A stretch of DNA of 33,842 nucleotides, from the NCBI GenBank assembly GCA_001247695.2, contig LGRX02014151.1, positions 1-33,842 of the forward strand, read 5' to 3'. The notes under the pieces were generated by a model. It worked only from the letters and a program-made list of their open reading frames with translations. It did not search any database and was not told the origin of the DNA. The stretch is from Cymbomonas tetramitiformis (taxonomy: Eukaryota; Chlorophyta; Pyramimonadophyceae; Pyramimonadales; Pyramimonadaceae). Shown here piece after piece: positions 23,265-32,910 of the stretch. Each line of letters opens with the position of its first letter. Positions within the stretch are counted from its first letter, which is position 1. The translations under genes were made by a program, and so were the position numbers.

Positions 23265-23453
23265 CGGCGATGAAATCGGCAAAATTTAATTTTTGTGACC
23301 CCTAGACACCCCCACAGACCCCCCGATGACAGGGCTGTCATAATTTCAAATCAGATAGCCAAAGTTAGTCAATGATAGCCAATGATAGCCAAACTAAAGA
23401 GTACAGTACGTTTATGTGAGAACTGAAGTCGGCTTGGTTGCAAAGACCTGTAT

Positions 23454-23886
23454 GGTATTTTCTCCAGGTATTTTCAGACGTGTTCCCAAAGTGACCAAAA
23501 CCCGAACGATCGGCGATCGAACGGTTTTTGGTCACTTTGGGAGTAAGATCGCGAGTTTAGGCTTGGTGACAACACGCGAGACAACACTCGACTGAGTATT
23601 TCCAGACGTGTTCCCAAAGTGACCAAAACCCGAACGATCGGCGATCGAACGGTTTTTGGTCACTTTGGGAGTAAGATCGCGAGTTTAGGCTTGGTGACAA
23701 CACGCGAGACAACACTGAGTATTTTCAGACGTGTTCCCAAAGTGACCAAAGACCGAACGATCGGCGATCGAACGGTTTTTGGTCACTTTGGGAGTGAGAT
23801 CGTGAGTTTCTAAGGCTTGGTGACAACACGCGAGACAACACTCAGTGTTTAAGTATTACCGTATGAAAATACTTGGAGAAAATACT
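23454..23886. mobile_element. MITE-like element: 27-bp TIRs enclosing three tandem hairpins
   Basis: Terminal inverted repeats GGTATTTTCTCCAGGTATTT... (23454-23480) and its near-complement at 23860-23886 bound the unit. Inside are three ~125-bp direct repeats, each with a 57-bp hairpin (23485-23541, 23613-23669, 23736-23792). The hairpin arms are CCCAAAGTGACCAAAA and TTTTGGTCACTTTGGG. Between hairpins lies CGAGTTTAGGCTTGGTGACAAC. No coding capacity; short ORFs here are by-products of the repeats. Confidence 0.75.
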
Positions 23887-24594
23887 CACTGTTTGATTTG
23901 TTAAATATGCAATTTTAACTAAAGGCGGAAGGCTTTCTCTCCGGGAGTGTGCCCCTGTCCAGCGAAATAAAGATCTCTAAGATTGAATACTAATCTGAGT
24001 AATCTTTTGCTTCAAAATATTATCACATATTCCTACTTAGTATGATGTGGGTACCCGTTTCGCTTCAAAGAAGATGAAACCCCATAGCGCAACTATTGCG
24101 GGTTTCAAATTCCTTAAATTCCACCCGCTTCCGCCAAATGAACGCGTCATCCCACAACGAGATGTGTGGTTGACCGTTCAGTTTTTGCAATTTGTTTAGG
24201 GAAAACAACGCATACGAAATACTATTTTTGCTAACGCTTCCCTCATCCGTTGCCCAGGCTCTCTTGCAAACGAGCGCGCGAATGAGGGAAGAAACGCCTA
24301 GCGGAAACGTGGACGCGGTTGACATCCGCGTTTCCGCTAGAGGTGAAATTGCATTGCCAAACGGCCAGTATGTGTTTATTATGCTTATATGATATGCGTG
24401 ATATGTTCATGCTGTGCAAGATGCGTCCCTGTTGGGCGTGAGTCGAGTTGGCTGGCTCGAATCACGCCCATTACCCCCCTCACAAGAACCGTCAAGCATC
24501 CTAGATTCCGAACGGATCTTGCTTCCAACCCTTTCTAATTTGAGCAGAATTGCCTGCACACTCGGTATCGTGGTCAGAAACTCGCGTAGAATTA
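23887..24594. other. Non-coding flank with an inverted repeat
   Basis: No supported gene. A hairpin with arms CTAGCGGAAACG (24298-24309) and CGTTTCCGCTAG (24329-24340) is present. CTTCCCTCAT and ATGAGGGAAG also pair across about 24238-24292. The remainder is unremarkable unique sequence. Confidence 0.45.
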
Positions 24595-24709
24595 CGTATC
24601 TGGTTCACTGAAAGCCCCGTATCTGGTTCAACGAAAGCCCTGTATCTAGTTCAATGAAAGCCCCGTATCTGGTTCAACGAAAGCCCCGTATCTGGTTCAA
24701 TGAAAGTCC
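24595..24709 (+). repeat. Five tandem 23-bp repeats
   Basis: Units CGTATCTGGTTCAAYGAAAGCCC start at 24595, 24618, 24641, 24664 and 24687, with one to three substitutions each. They abut without spacers, so this is a minisatellite and not a CRISPR array. Confidence 0.9.
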
Positions 24710-24830
24710 CGTAATCTTGCTTGCGCAAACAAAGTTGTTCCTAACACTTATTATGTACTCGGGACCTTTGAACCGGTTTCGGAAGCCCCACTTCGGGATC
24801 TACCTTTTGAAACCCGTTTTTAGGTTTGGG

Positions 24831-24858
24831 AACCTTCCGAAACCGGTTTCGGAAGGTT
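24831..24858. repeat. Perfect 28-bp palindrome
   Basis: AACCTTCCGAAACC followed by its exact complement GGTTTCGGAAGGTT. Related TTTCGGAAG words recur through 24776-25060 and 27110-27125. Confidence 0.85.
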
Positions 24859-25299
24859 ACGAGTGTGTGTTTATGTTGCCGAAAGTGAATCCGGTGGGAG
24901 TATTCAGCATATGAGGTATCAAATTAAAGGTCTCGACGAGCCCGATAAGATGGCAAAATTAGGCATGAATACTCTAACCGGTTCTCACTTTCGGAAGCCA
25001 AAACAACATTTGTATGGGTTTCGGAACCCTCCGAAAAGGGTTTCGGAAGCCCCCGAAACCTGCAAATGTTTTCATGTGAAACGCTGAACTGGGAGAAAGA
25101 TACGGATGTCTGCCACCATGGAACGTTTTGACTGGAAACTTGGAATGGCGACCAATTATAAAGACGCGATCATAATATATTGCGATTGTGACATGGCACC
25201 TGAAGTCGGGGAACTGTGACACTCAGCGACAGCGACGGCGACAGCGACAGCCGAGCGACATGGACGATGGAGTTCTCCAGTGTCGTCTTGTACATATAT

Positions 25300-26813
25300 A
25301 TCGCAAATGACTCTTTACGCAAAAAGACTTTTTCCTTCGGGCCCAACTTTGTTGCGCTACTGCAGGCACAGCCCCTTGTGATTTTCATCACATTACATGA
25401 AGTACAATTTTTTCAACGTTCGTTACTAAGATATATGTATTCACAAGGCGAATACCTTTTTTTGAGCTCTTGATCGACCCGATCTGCAACCGCATCAGCT
25501 TCGTTTGCAGTCGCGACTGCAAGCTAAGTCGATGGGGTTCAAGATAGGGTCGACCAATTCACAACAGCCGAGGGGTGTTCTTGCGTTCTAGCGCAAGAAA
25601 CCTGTCAGATATATTCTTATTAATAATACGAATGTATCCCGTAAGTTTCAGAGCATGCCTTCGAGTATGCTCGAAACGGTCGCATCTTCACAAGAGAATC
25701 CAAACCCATAACGCCTCTTGTCAAGATGCGACTGTTTGAAGTATTCTTGACGGTAGGCCCTGAAACTTCCAGGATATATTCATATTATTGTTATGAATAC
25801 ACGTATCTGCCAGGTTTCGTTATTTAGAGTGCATGATAACTCCAATTCTGCAAGGCAGTTTTGGGTTTGGGTTAATCAAAAAAGATGCCAAACAGCCGAG
25901 GGCTTCCCGTGCGTCCTAGCGCACGAAACTTGGCGCAAATACTGCCAAGAGATATTTATTTAAGATACTTGAAGCTCAAAGCTTCAAGTTACTTGTGCGC
26001 CCAACGCGCAATTTATTTCTAAGGCAGATGTTTTGGGTTTGGGTTCGAACGTGACACCCAAACCCAAAGATGCCAAACAGCCGAGGGCTTCCCGTGCGTC
26101 CTAGAGCGCGAAACTTGGCACAAATACTGCCAAGATACATATATTTAAGTTACCTGAAGCTCAAGGCTTCAAGTTACTTGTGCGCGAAACACGCAATTTA
26201 TTTCCAAGGCAGATGTTTTGTTTTTGGGTTTGGGTTCGAACCCAAACCCAAAGATGCCAAACAGCCGAGGGCTTCCCGTGCGTCATAGAGCCCGAAACTT
26301 GGCACAAATACTGACAAGATGCATATACTTAAGTTACTTGAAGCTCAAAGCTTCAAGTTACTTGTACGCGAGACGCGTAATTTATTTCTAAGGCAGATGT
26401 TTTGGGTTTGGAACCAATGATATGCGACTGTTTGAAGTATGCTTCAAGGTATGACCTGAAACTTACGGGATATACTCATACAAATTATTGATACGAATAT
26501 ATCTGACAAGTTTCTAGCGCTAGAACGCAAGAACACCCCTCGCCTGTCGTGAATTGGTCGACCCTATCTTGAACCGCATCAACTTAGCTTGCTGTCGCGA
26601 CTGCAAACGAAGCTGATGCGGTTGCAGATGGGGTCGATCAAGAGCTCAAGAAAAAGGTATTCGCCTTGTGAATAAATATATCTTAGTTACGAACGTTGGA
26701 AAAAATTGTACTTCATGTAATTTGATTAAAATCACAAGGGGCTGTGCCTGCAGTAGCGCAACAAAGTTGGGCCCGAAGGAAAAAGTCTTTTTGCGTAAAG
26801 AGTCATTTGCGAT
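25300..26813. mobile_element. Foldback-type repeat with ~390-bp inverted arms
   Basis: The left arm (about 25300-25687) and right arm (about 26421-26813) are inverted copies. They share ATCGCAAATGACTCTTTACG, GGGCCCAACTTTGTTGCG, GAGCTCTTGATCGACCC and a segment around GAATTGGTCGACC. The left arm also contains a smaller palindrome centred near 25705. The short ORFs in each arm encode the same peptide because the arms are copies, so I do not count them as genes. Confidence 0.75.
25884..26418 (+). repeat. Three ~184-bp tandem repeats inside the foldback element
   Basis: Units start GATGCCAAACAGCCGAGGGC at 25884, 26069 and 26253. Each contains TTGAAGCTCAAAGCTTCAAG (a small palindrome) and ends with TTTGGGTTTGGG runs. 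Confidence 0.85.
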
Positions 26814-27515
26814 AACTCGCATTTCCATACTTAACAACTCATGAACGGCACTGTTGACTGTGACCGTTTAGCGTTTGCGACTGTCAACTGACCAGGAATG
26901 CAAGCCATCAAATGTAAAATTTGGTCCTAGCTCCTAGGTTAGTTGTGGACCGTCCGAAAAGGTTTCATCTCACGGGAGGGACAAGTTTTTGGTGCAATGT
27001 AGGCAAATGACGTGGAGTCAGTAAGGCCCAGTTGGCAGAAAATATTCGGAAGCGGTCATACGAACCAGTGGACAAAGGGATGGGTTTCGAAACACGATCC
27101 GAAAGTCAGCCCTTCCGAAACCGGTTCAAAGGTCCCGAGTAGTCAACTGTACAAGGGAACCGTGGAAAGCAAGGGCACCGCACCTTTCATTTTTGATGGA
27201 GAATCTTTTACCCTGTCCTCTTTCTTGAATAGAGGACAATAAAATGCATACCATCAGTGTGTTCAACAGTACAACGATACCCGCCGTTGTCGCAAGAAAG
27301 GCACACCCTGCCGTACTTTTTCGGAGGCTTCCTCATGTTTGCAATAACCAAGTGAACCGAGGTGGGGTGGGGGCAAAATAATTCAAACGGTGATATTACA
27401 CGCATGTGCATGTGTCACAAATTTATTCCCCAAAAACATAACGGAATTTCTATTCCCCATTATGCACTTTTCTATTCCTAAATCATTATGCTACCATAGA
27501 AGTGTACAACGGTAA
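26814..27515. other. Non-coding flank
   Basis: Contains the right end of the outer TIR unit, then unique sequence. I see no supported gene, RNA or terminal structure between about 27142 and 27515. Confidence 0.4.
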
Positions 27516-28010
27516 ACGGAAACACCAAGGTCGAGCCCAAAAGCGAGCAGAGCGCAGTACGTGGACAACGCCCAATGGGAGGTCACCTACGGCCAGATGA
27601 CAGTCGGCAGCTTTGCAGTGGCTCTCGCGGTGGAATCTGAAAACGACAAGTTCGCTTTCCGCGTACAACTAAGGCGAAGCGAATGGTCGGATCCGTTGTA
27701 CTTGGTGAAGGTGGAGGCGCGCTATCCGTCAACTCAACAGCTGCTATATCGCTATTTCCAACCCAAAAAGCACACCGACACCAAGAAGAAGCACCTCGGC
27801 AAGCAGCTTGCGAGGCACCCAGGAGCTTTCGCAGCGCCACCGGGGCACCGACCGTCTACCGAGACTTTCGATAAGAATGAAATAGTGTTGGCATGGAATG
27901 TGGATGCGAATGACCCCGAACGGAGTATACCGAACGAGCAATACGCGCAGATAGTCGTCGCTTTGCTTGCACAACAATCCAAACGCACGCGCAAGGACCT
28001 AGGTGACTAG
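27516..28010 (+). CDS. Unrecognised partial ORF (remnant or exon)
   Basis: The open frame 27516-28010 has no ATG at its beginning; the first in-frame ATG is at 27597 (MTVGSFAVALAVE). The product has a VGSFAVALAVESENDKFAFR strand-rich segment, then KVEARYPSTQQLLYRYFQPK, a basic stretch and EIVLAWNVDAND. This faintly recalls the beta-barrel readers found at the ends of some algal or transposon proteins, but I cannot name it. Missing start and GC-balanced codon use suggest a truncated gene or an exon of a longer one. It ends about 130 bp before the LINE insertion. Confidence 0.4.
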   Translation, partial: TETPRSSPKASRAQYVDNAQWEVTYGQMTVGSFAVALAVESENDKFAFRVQLRRSEWSDPLYLVKVEARYPSTQQLLYRYFQPKKHTDTKKKHLGKQLARHPGAFAAPPGHRPSTETFDKNEIVLAWNVDANDPERSIPNEQYAQIVVALLAQQSKRTRKDLGD

Positions 28011-28138
28011 AATGAATCGGATGATTCCGATGAAGACGAAGCTTTTGATAATTGCGTAGCGGTAGCGGTAGCACCTGAAGTGGACGCGTAAAGCAAGACG
28101 GAAAAAAAAACATGCAAATAATATGTGTATAACGTGTA

Positions 28139-28148
28139 TATAGATTCT
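28139..28148 (+). repeat. Target-site duplication, left copy
   Basis: TATAGATTCT, repeated exactly at 30621-30630 directly after the TAT-repeat tail of the retroelement. Confidence 0.8.
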
Positions 28149-28155
28149 CAAATAA

Positions 28156-29124
28156 TTAGACAAAGTCCATGACAGAGTGGACCGTACTGCTAAAAGAGCC
28201 TCATTCAGAGGGGGCTGTTTAGACATCTCCCGCTACGACCCTGCCGAGGAACTGCCCTTCTCGTTATTCTTTTTTGAGGTCCCTATTTTAGGCGATATCC
28301 GTAGTCACATTAGAAGAATTCGACGACTCTCACACTATCATAATTGGAGAACTCTACAGTCTCAAGGGAAGTACCCGAGAATGCTCAACGAGAATAACAC
28401 CGCCCCCACTAAAGATATTTCCAAAATAACACCTAAAGCTTTCACCGCGTCTAGAAGCAGAGAACTCCTGGGTCTTCAAGCCTCTCCAGCACGTTTATTT
28501 AAACTGGGGAAAATCGGGACTGAAAACTGCCCCTACTGCCAACAGAATACAAAATGCACCTTCGAACACATCCAACTTGAATGCTCGGGACATAATAATA
28601 GTTTGTATAGTCTTAGAACAACCCAAGATAGCGAACTAAGGAAAATCATCGCTGAAGAAATCTCAGAAAAGCCCAAACTACTAAACCCTGGAAAAGGTAC
28701 CACATACATCAAAACACAACCATCGAAACTTTTTCCACTTGCTGACCTAAGACAGGAAATGAATGAGGAATTATACTTACACGCTCTCCCGGAAGCTAGC
28801 ATGTACCGTCCATCAAGTTCAAAAAAGAATACCATTGCTGTGACCGCTAAGCCCGAAGTGGGCCATGTTACGGGAACAATTAAATATCCCGAACTCCAAT
28901 ATGTCCAAAAGAAAGAGTTTTGGAAACTTTTGGCTTGGCACCGCCTTTCCAACAAAGCAGTCCCATGCTCACTTGCGGAGTACTCGAATAGGGCACACGA
29001 TATGCATGAAGCACTCAATGCATGTAAGTTTGAATCGGGAGATCCTAAAAACTGCTACGCAATCAGAAGAAGCCTCTTAGATATTTTGGTGGATGACAGA
29101 AACCTTGACAAAAAACGGCTGTGA
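28156..29124 (+). pseudogene. LINE ORF2 C-terminal fragment with CCHC zinc knuckle
   Basis: About 322 residues without a native start, because the element is 5'-truncated; the reverse transcriptase core is absent. ELLGLQASPARLFKLGKIGT followed by CPYCQQNTKCTFEHIQLEC (C-x2-C-x9-H-x4-C) is the zinc-knuckle arrangement found after the RT domain in many non-LTR elements. The frame stops at 29122-29124, and the protein evidently continues in the next frame from about 29110. One extra A in the AAAAAA run near 29109-29114 explains the break. Confidence 0.65.
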
Positions 29125-30193
29125 ACTTTTCTCCAACCCACTAAATGCCCACCCTAGAATTCACTCGAGAAGATGCATACCCACCACAAGAATAAAAAAA
29201 GCCCTCAGGCCCTTCTGCCATCATGGGAAAATCGGCTTTGATGGTCTCGCTTGGGATGCCTGCGTGGACCCGATAACAGGCATTGGCAGAATCGTTTACG
29301 GAAATCCCCCCTTTGATGGGAAGGATAAGGGCAAATCTTCGGCGGTTATGACTACCTTGGAAATGGGACATAAAGCGGCCAACACCGTCCCTGGATTTTC
29401 AGGAACATGGATTCTTCCGTTGTCTCCCAAAAACCAAAAAAGATGGTTTGATAAAGGCTTTAAACTTGTTTTCAGATTCCCGCATAACACTATTCCATTT
29501 ATCCCACATGGCTATTGGACGGGTGATGACCCCTACGTTCTTCCAGGTGGCGGATGCTATAAGGATGACTTTTCGGATGTCGTTATCATAGCTATAGACA
29601 GTGCACCCAGTGTTACTCAACCAGCCTTTGACTGGAGGCCTACACAGAAAAAGATTGCCAGATGGTTCCTCAACGTCCTTCCTAAGTCCAGAGTCACGGA
29701 GAGGAGGCTAGAATACACAGGAGTCAGCCCTGATATTTGGAATGAAGTTCTGAACGAAAGCGACAAAGTACTTCCTTCTTCGCTTTGCCCATGGCCCACT
29801 CAAGACCCTCCTTATCATCAGAGTGATGTTGAGCCTTATTATGGCGGTCACCACGAGGTCCACGACACGACAATCACCAACGCAAATTCCAAGCCCTTCA
29901 TAAGCACCGTGAAATGGCCCAAAGTTCTTACACTCATGGGATACCTCCCTCCTCATTTTGGTACTGTCCTCAACACGATAGGCGTTCCCCGTGGCAAGAT
30001 TAAACCTCTCCTTAAACAACTTTCAAGAATTTGTAGGCAACACACCAAAAATAGGCGAGACGTGTTTCTATTAAACACCACCACCACGTTAAACACTGAC
30101 CCGCATACAGTTGACATCTCGAGCAGTGAAACCATGACAGAAACAGAAGCTGTGCAACAGTCAAACGACTTTCTTCAAACCCTCCTGCAATAA
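29093..30193 (+). pseudogene. Methyltransferase-like domain at the C-terminus of the LINE protein
   Basis: 366-codon frame overlapping the preceding fragment by 32 bp. GCELFSNPLNAHPRI near the start and IVYGNPPFDGKDKGKSS (about residues 67-83) match the SAM-binding and catalytic NPPF motifs of Dam-like N6-adenine methyltransferase domains, which also occur in DIRS-type retroelements. SGTWILPLSPKNQKRWF follows, as in that family. The remaining ~170 residues are unassigned. Methyltransferase activity is not shown; the domain may be a structural relic. It ends about 430 bp before the TAT tail. Confidence 0.6.
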
Positions 30194-30584
30194 TTTTCAA
30201 AAGTCTTGCAATATAAGATGGTTCCGTGTCCCCAAGGGGAGGGGCCGTCCCCCCCCTCCCCTCCCCTCCTCCACCGCCCCTCCCCGCCCACTCCTGACCC
30301 CCTTCTCATCACCGTCTCCAAATACCCCCTTAATTCTTCTCGACTTCCCTCCCCACCGCTCAGATTCAGCCACCCTCCACTCACCCGGCCATGGCTGCTT
30401 CTCCATCTTCTAGAGTTTTTTGCTTAGCGCCTAGCTTTTTCTCTAGATGTCACCCTGCTGAAAAGTGGGTTGAGCCCCTTTGTGGGCGCGCTATAGTAGA
30501 GGGAGTAGCCCCTGGTGTTTTCACTAGCCTGCTTTGCAGGGATACCGCACTCTCAGGACTTTGTCCCCTTTGCTAGCGTAAATG

Positions 30585-30590
<6 letters not shown>
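30194..30590 (+). other. LINE 3' region with C-rich tract
   Basis: Non-coding. It includes a strongly pyrimidine-biased stretch (CCCCCCCTCCCCTCCCCTCC) at 30249-30290 and leads directly into the TAT repeat tail. Confidence 0.5.

Positions 30591-30623
<33 letters not shown>
30591..30623 (+). repeat. (TAT)n microsatellite tail of the LINE
   Basis: About ten to eleven TAT/ATT units follow TGTTTTTT and directly precede the right copy of the target-site duplication. Confidence 0.9.
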
Positions 30624-30624
<1 letters not shown>

Positions 30625-30630
30625 GATTCT
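30621..30630 (+). repeat. Target-site duplication, right copy
   Basis: TATAGATTCT, identical to 28139-28148. Confidence 0.8.
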
Positions 30631-31900
30631 GAGTCAAAAGTTCTTTGTGTTTTCACTCCTCCTAGATTTCGGAAAAGTGCATTTGACCTCAATTTTGTAC
30701 CATAAAAACCATTAAATCTAATGCACAACCTGCACTTGCATGTTCTTGACTGTTAAAATGCGGCTTTTTAATCCTATCATGAGGTAAATAAGGCAATATC
30801 ATTTTCACATGAGAATATCATTTTCATCGAATAGTGTGTTTCCACAATATCTGCTAAAACCCTAACTGTATTTGCCTGTTCGCATGATGGTGCAAACACT
30901 AGAGATAGATTGTGAGCCACAGTGGCTCTTAGACCTGCCTGCATCTTCGGATAGGCATCCTAGTTGAACTTCTGGCTGGGTACATGTATTTGATAGTGCA
31001 CCACTAGTCAGGGGTTCTTGCATCCACCGTTTTACCTAGGTGTATGCTGAACTAGGCACATCTCTGACCCTCTGGGGTAGGCCCTCATCCTGCAGCCTCC
31101 CGTTATGAGGAATGGCTGCAAAAGGGTGCTGCTTCTTGGCATTAGCCAGCTAGTAGCGGGGATAAAGCCTCTAGAGCACTTGGTGGACCTGATAATAGCA
31201 GTTAGGGATCTGTAAAGGGGCAGGCTTGACCGCCGTGCACCTACTAACATCACGTCTCCGATAGGAGAAGTCACATATTTTCATTTTTAATTTTCTTTTT
31301 ACCAATGGCCATACCCTGCACTCCTTGGGCTCGTTTAAAGTTTACAAACCGGCCCACTGACTCGCGCACACACACGCTCAGCCACATTCTCCCTCTCTAC
31401 TGCTATTATAGTATCCACTCTGGCTTACCACCACGCATTGTGCGATTTGTGCCAAGCAACACGAGGCATCCGATTGTTAAATCAGACCGTGATAATCTCT
31501 CTCTACTGCTATCACACCATATAATTTATTTTCATCAGCTGTACCATTTTCATTGTCTATTCTCCCGCCCACACATGTGCACTAAGCATGCACGCACCCA
31601 CGCACTTGCCATACCCACTCACACACAAAACCCACTCAATCACTCGTCACGTAGGCACTCCTAATCTCAATCGACCACTCATCACTTAATGCGCACTCTT
31701 GTTCTCTATAAATGTGGTCAAATTCAGCGTTCTCTCATTCAAAACTCACAACTCTCTCGTCCAGCTCCGACCCGTTCTCCGCCGTCTCACTCAGCACTGT
31801 CCACTCATTGAGTTACTCAGTGACTATGTGTCAGACTCAGTGTGTGCAGTGACTCCGCATGTGAGTAGTAGTATACTACCGATTATAGCCTGCCCCCAAA
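30631..31900. other. Flank with no recognisable gene
   Basis: No convincing ORF. The stretch has CA/CT-rich parts (31360-31640), a TATA-like TCTATAAATG at about 31706-31715 followed by a pyrimidine-rich segment, and scattered ACCCTAA words (30858, 31903). It may be a degraded repeat or promoter region. Confidence 0.4.
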
Positions 31901-32136
31901 ACCCTAAAGACGATAATAAATGATTAATAAATACAAGAGAAAACCCTAAAGAAATAATTACGTAATAAATAGTGAATAAATTACGTGATTAAATGTGAGT
32001 ACGATAAAAAATAAATAAAAAATCTACGATAAAAAATAAATAAAAATCTACAATAAAAAGATAAAGATAAAATTGAAAGTAAATAAAAAGTAAATTAATT
32101 AATGTTTCAATAAGATATATGTTAATTGTTCTTAAA
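31901..32136. other. Left edge of a second AT-rich virus-like fragment
   Basis: Composition changes abruptly here to A/T-rich with repeated GATAAAAAATAAATAAAA-like words. Two AAAACCCTAAAG words (31902 and 31936) sit at the change point. No gene. Confidence 0.45.
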
Positions 32137-32577
32137 TCATTTCACTATTTTTAAAGATATAATATTTACCCATTCCACATATGCCGAATATTCTTTTTCA
32201 TCGTCATTTTCAATATTTAAATCGTAGTATTGTTTAGTTTTAATATGTGTAGGGGAGTCTTTATGGCTTGTATTCAAATAATGTCTATGATACCCTTTTT
32301 CATTTATTCCATTATTTATGTTTTCATAACCTTTCTTTGTAATTTTTGTTAATATTTTTGTAAATGAGGTATCCATCCAAAAATCGCAACAACCTTCATT
32401 TTTTTCGGGGTCAACTTTAACAATCCTTGGTTTGACATATATCAATTCACAAAGAATGTTTTGAGATTCTTCTTCATGCCTTTCTTTGAGTAAATTGCAA
32501 AATTTCAAATACTCATCACTCGATAATTTTGTTTTAACTTCGTCAACAAGATTTTGAATATCATGTGAAGTATTCAT
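32137..32577 (-). CDS. Hypothetical virus-like protein
   Basis: 146 aa, AT-rich codon use like the main viral element and unlike its flanks. The N-terminal half is helical and charged (MNTSHDIQNLVDEVKTKL, EYLKFCNLLKERHEEE). The second half contains CCDFWMD and GYHRHYLNTSHKDSPTH. No known domain recognised. With the next two genes it forms a minus-strand block. Confidence 0.5.
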   Translation of the reverse strand: MNTSHDIQNLVDEVKTKLSSDEYLKFCNLLKERHEEESQNILCELIYVKPRIVKVDPEKNEGCCDFWMDTSFTKILTKITKKGYENINNGINEKGYHRHYLNTSHKDSPTHIKTKQYYDLNIENDDEKEYSAYVEWVNIISLKIVK

Positions 32578-32667
32578 CTTGCTTGGTTTATCCTACTGAG
32601 TTACACTCTTTAAGTGGATTTTATTTTTTTTGAGGTGTTTTGCCCCCCTGAAAAAACCGAAGAAAAT

Positions 32668-32886
32668 TCACACAATTAAATTAAAAGGAAATCTTGCAGG
32701 TCCTCGATTGTTATTATTTGTTGGTAAATTTGCAATAGGTCGTGATGTCACTTGTGGTGATTGAATATTTGCAGATTTATTTAACCTTTTCTTTTTGGAA
32801 TATTTTTTACGAGGTTTCGTGCCTTTTTTGGAATGATATTCTTTGGCACATTTTTTTAATGTTTCGTTCCATTCAGCACGAGTCAT
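32668..32886 (-). CDS. Small basic protein, paralogue of the 21189 protein
   Basis: 72 aa, very basic. The N-terminus MTRAEWNETLKKCAKEYHSK shares R-x-E-W-xxx-L-xx-C-A-x-E-Y with the 21189-21464 protein; the rest is a KKYSKKKRL block and a Pro/Asn-rich tail. AT-rich sequence (TATATAAATGACT context) precedes it. The shared motif ties this fragment to the same viral group as the main element. Confidence 0.55.
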   Translation of the reverse strand: MTRAEWNETLKKCAKEYHSKKGTKPRKKYSKKKRLNKSANIQSPQVTSRPIANLPTNNNNRGPARFPFNLIV

Positions 32887-32910
32887 TTATATATTATGAT
32901 ATATTATTAT

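Larger units (their letters stand above)
24756..27141. mobile_element. Outer unit bounded by perfect 30-bp inverted repeats
   Basis: The 30 bp starting TACTCGGGACCTTTGAACCG at 24756-24785 recur exactly inverted at 27112-27141. Weaker inverted similarity continues inward for a few tens of bases. The unit encloses the foldback structure at 25300-26813 and has no convincing transposase ORF, so it looks like a non-autonomous DNA transposon of about 2.4 kb. No target-site duplication was recognised. Confidence 0.6.
28149..30620 (+). mobile_element. 5'-truncated LINE-like retroelement
   Basis: The element begins abruptly inside an open frame (LDKVHDRVDRTAKRA, frame open from 28156) and encodes only a C-terminal zinc-knuckle region and a methyltransferase-like domain. 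It then has a ~400-bp GC-rich 3' region and ends in a (TAT)n tail. Flanking 10-bp direct repeats TATAGATTCT mark the insertion. 5' truncation, simple-repeat tail and short duplication together are the footprint of target-primed reverse transcription. Confidence 0.75.

Noticed and set aside
23619..23813. 64-aa ORF with internally repeated peptide
   Set aside because: It simply translates the tandem hairpin repeats.
24065..24325. 86-aa minus-strand ORF
   Set aside because: No family, overlaps a hairpin repeat and has no neighbours of similar codon use.
24595..24709. Possible CRISPR array (regular 23-bp repeats)
   Set aside because: The units abut with no spacers between them and the context is eukaryotic; it is a minisatellite.
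25216..26837. Short ORFs in both arms of the foldback element encoding the same peptide (IANDSLRKKTF...)
   Set aside because: The similarity follows from the arms being inverted copies; no start context, domain or length supports a gene.
27583..28113. Several overlapping minus-strand ORFs of 77-85 aa
   Set aside because: They are shadows of the plus-strand ORF in GC-balanced DNA; low-complexity products and no motif.
30175..30427. Gly/Arg-rich or Pro-rich ORFs on both strands
   Set aside because: Artefact of the C-rich tract in the LINE 3' region.
31032..31664. ORFs of 80 and 119 aa in the flank
   Set aside because: Composition-driven (CA/CT-rich) products with many His/Thr and no recognisable motif.
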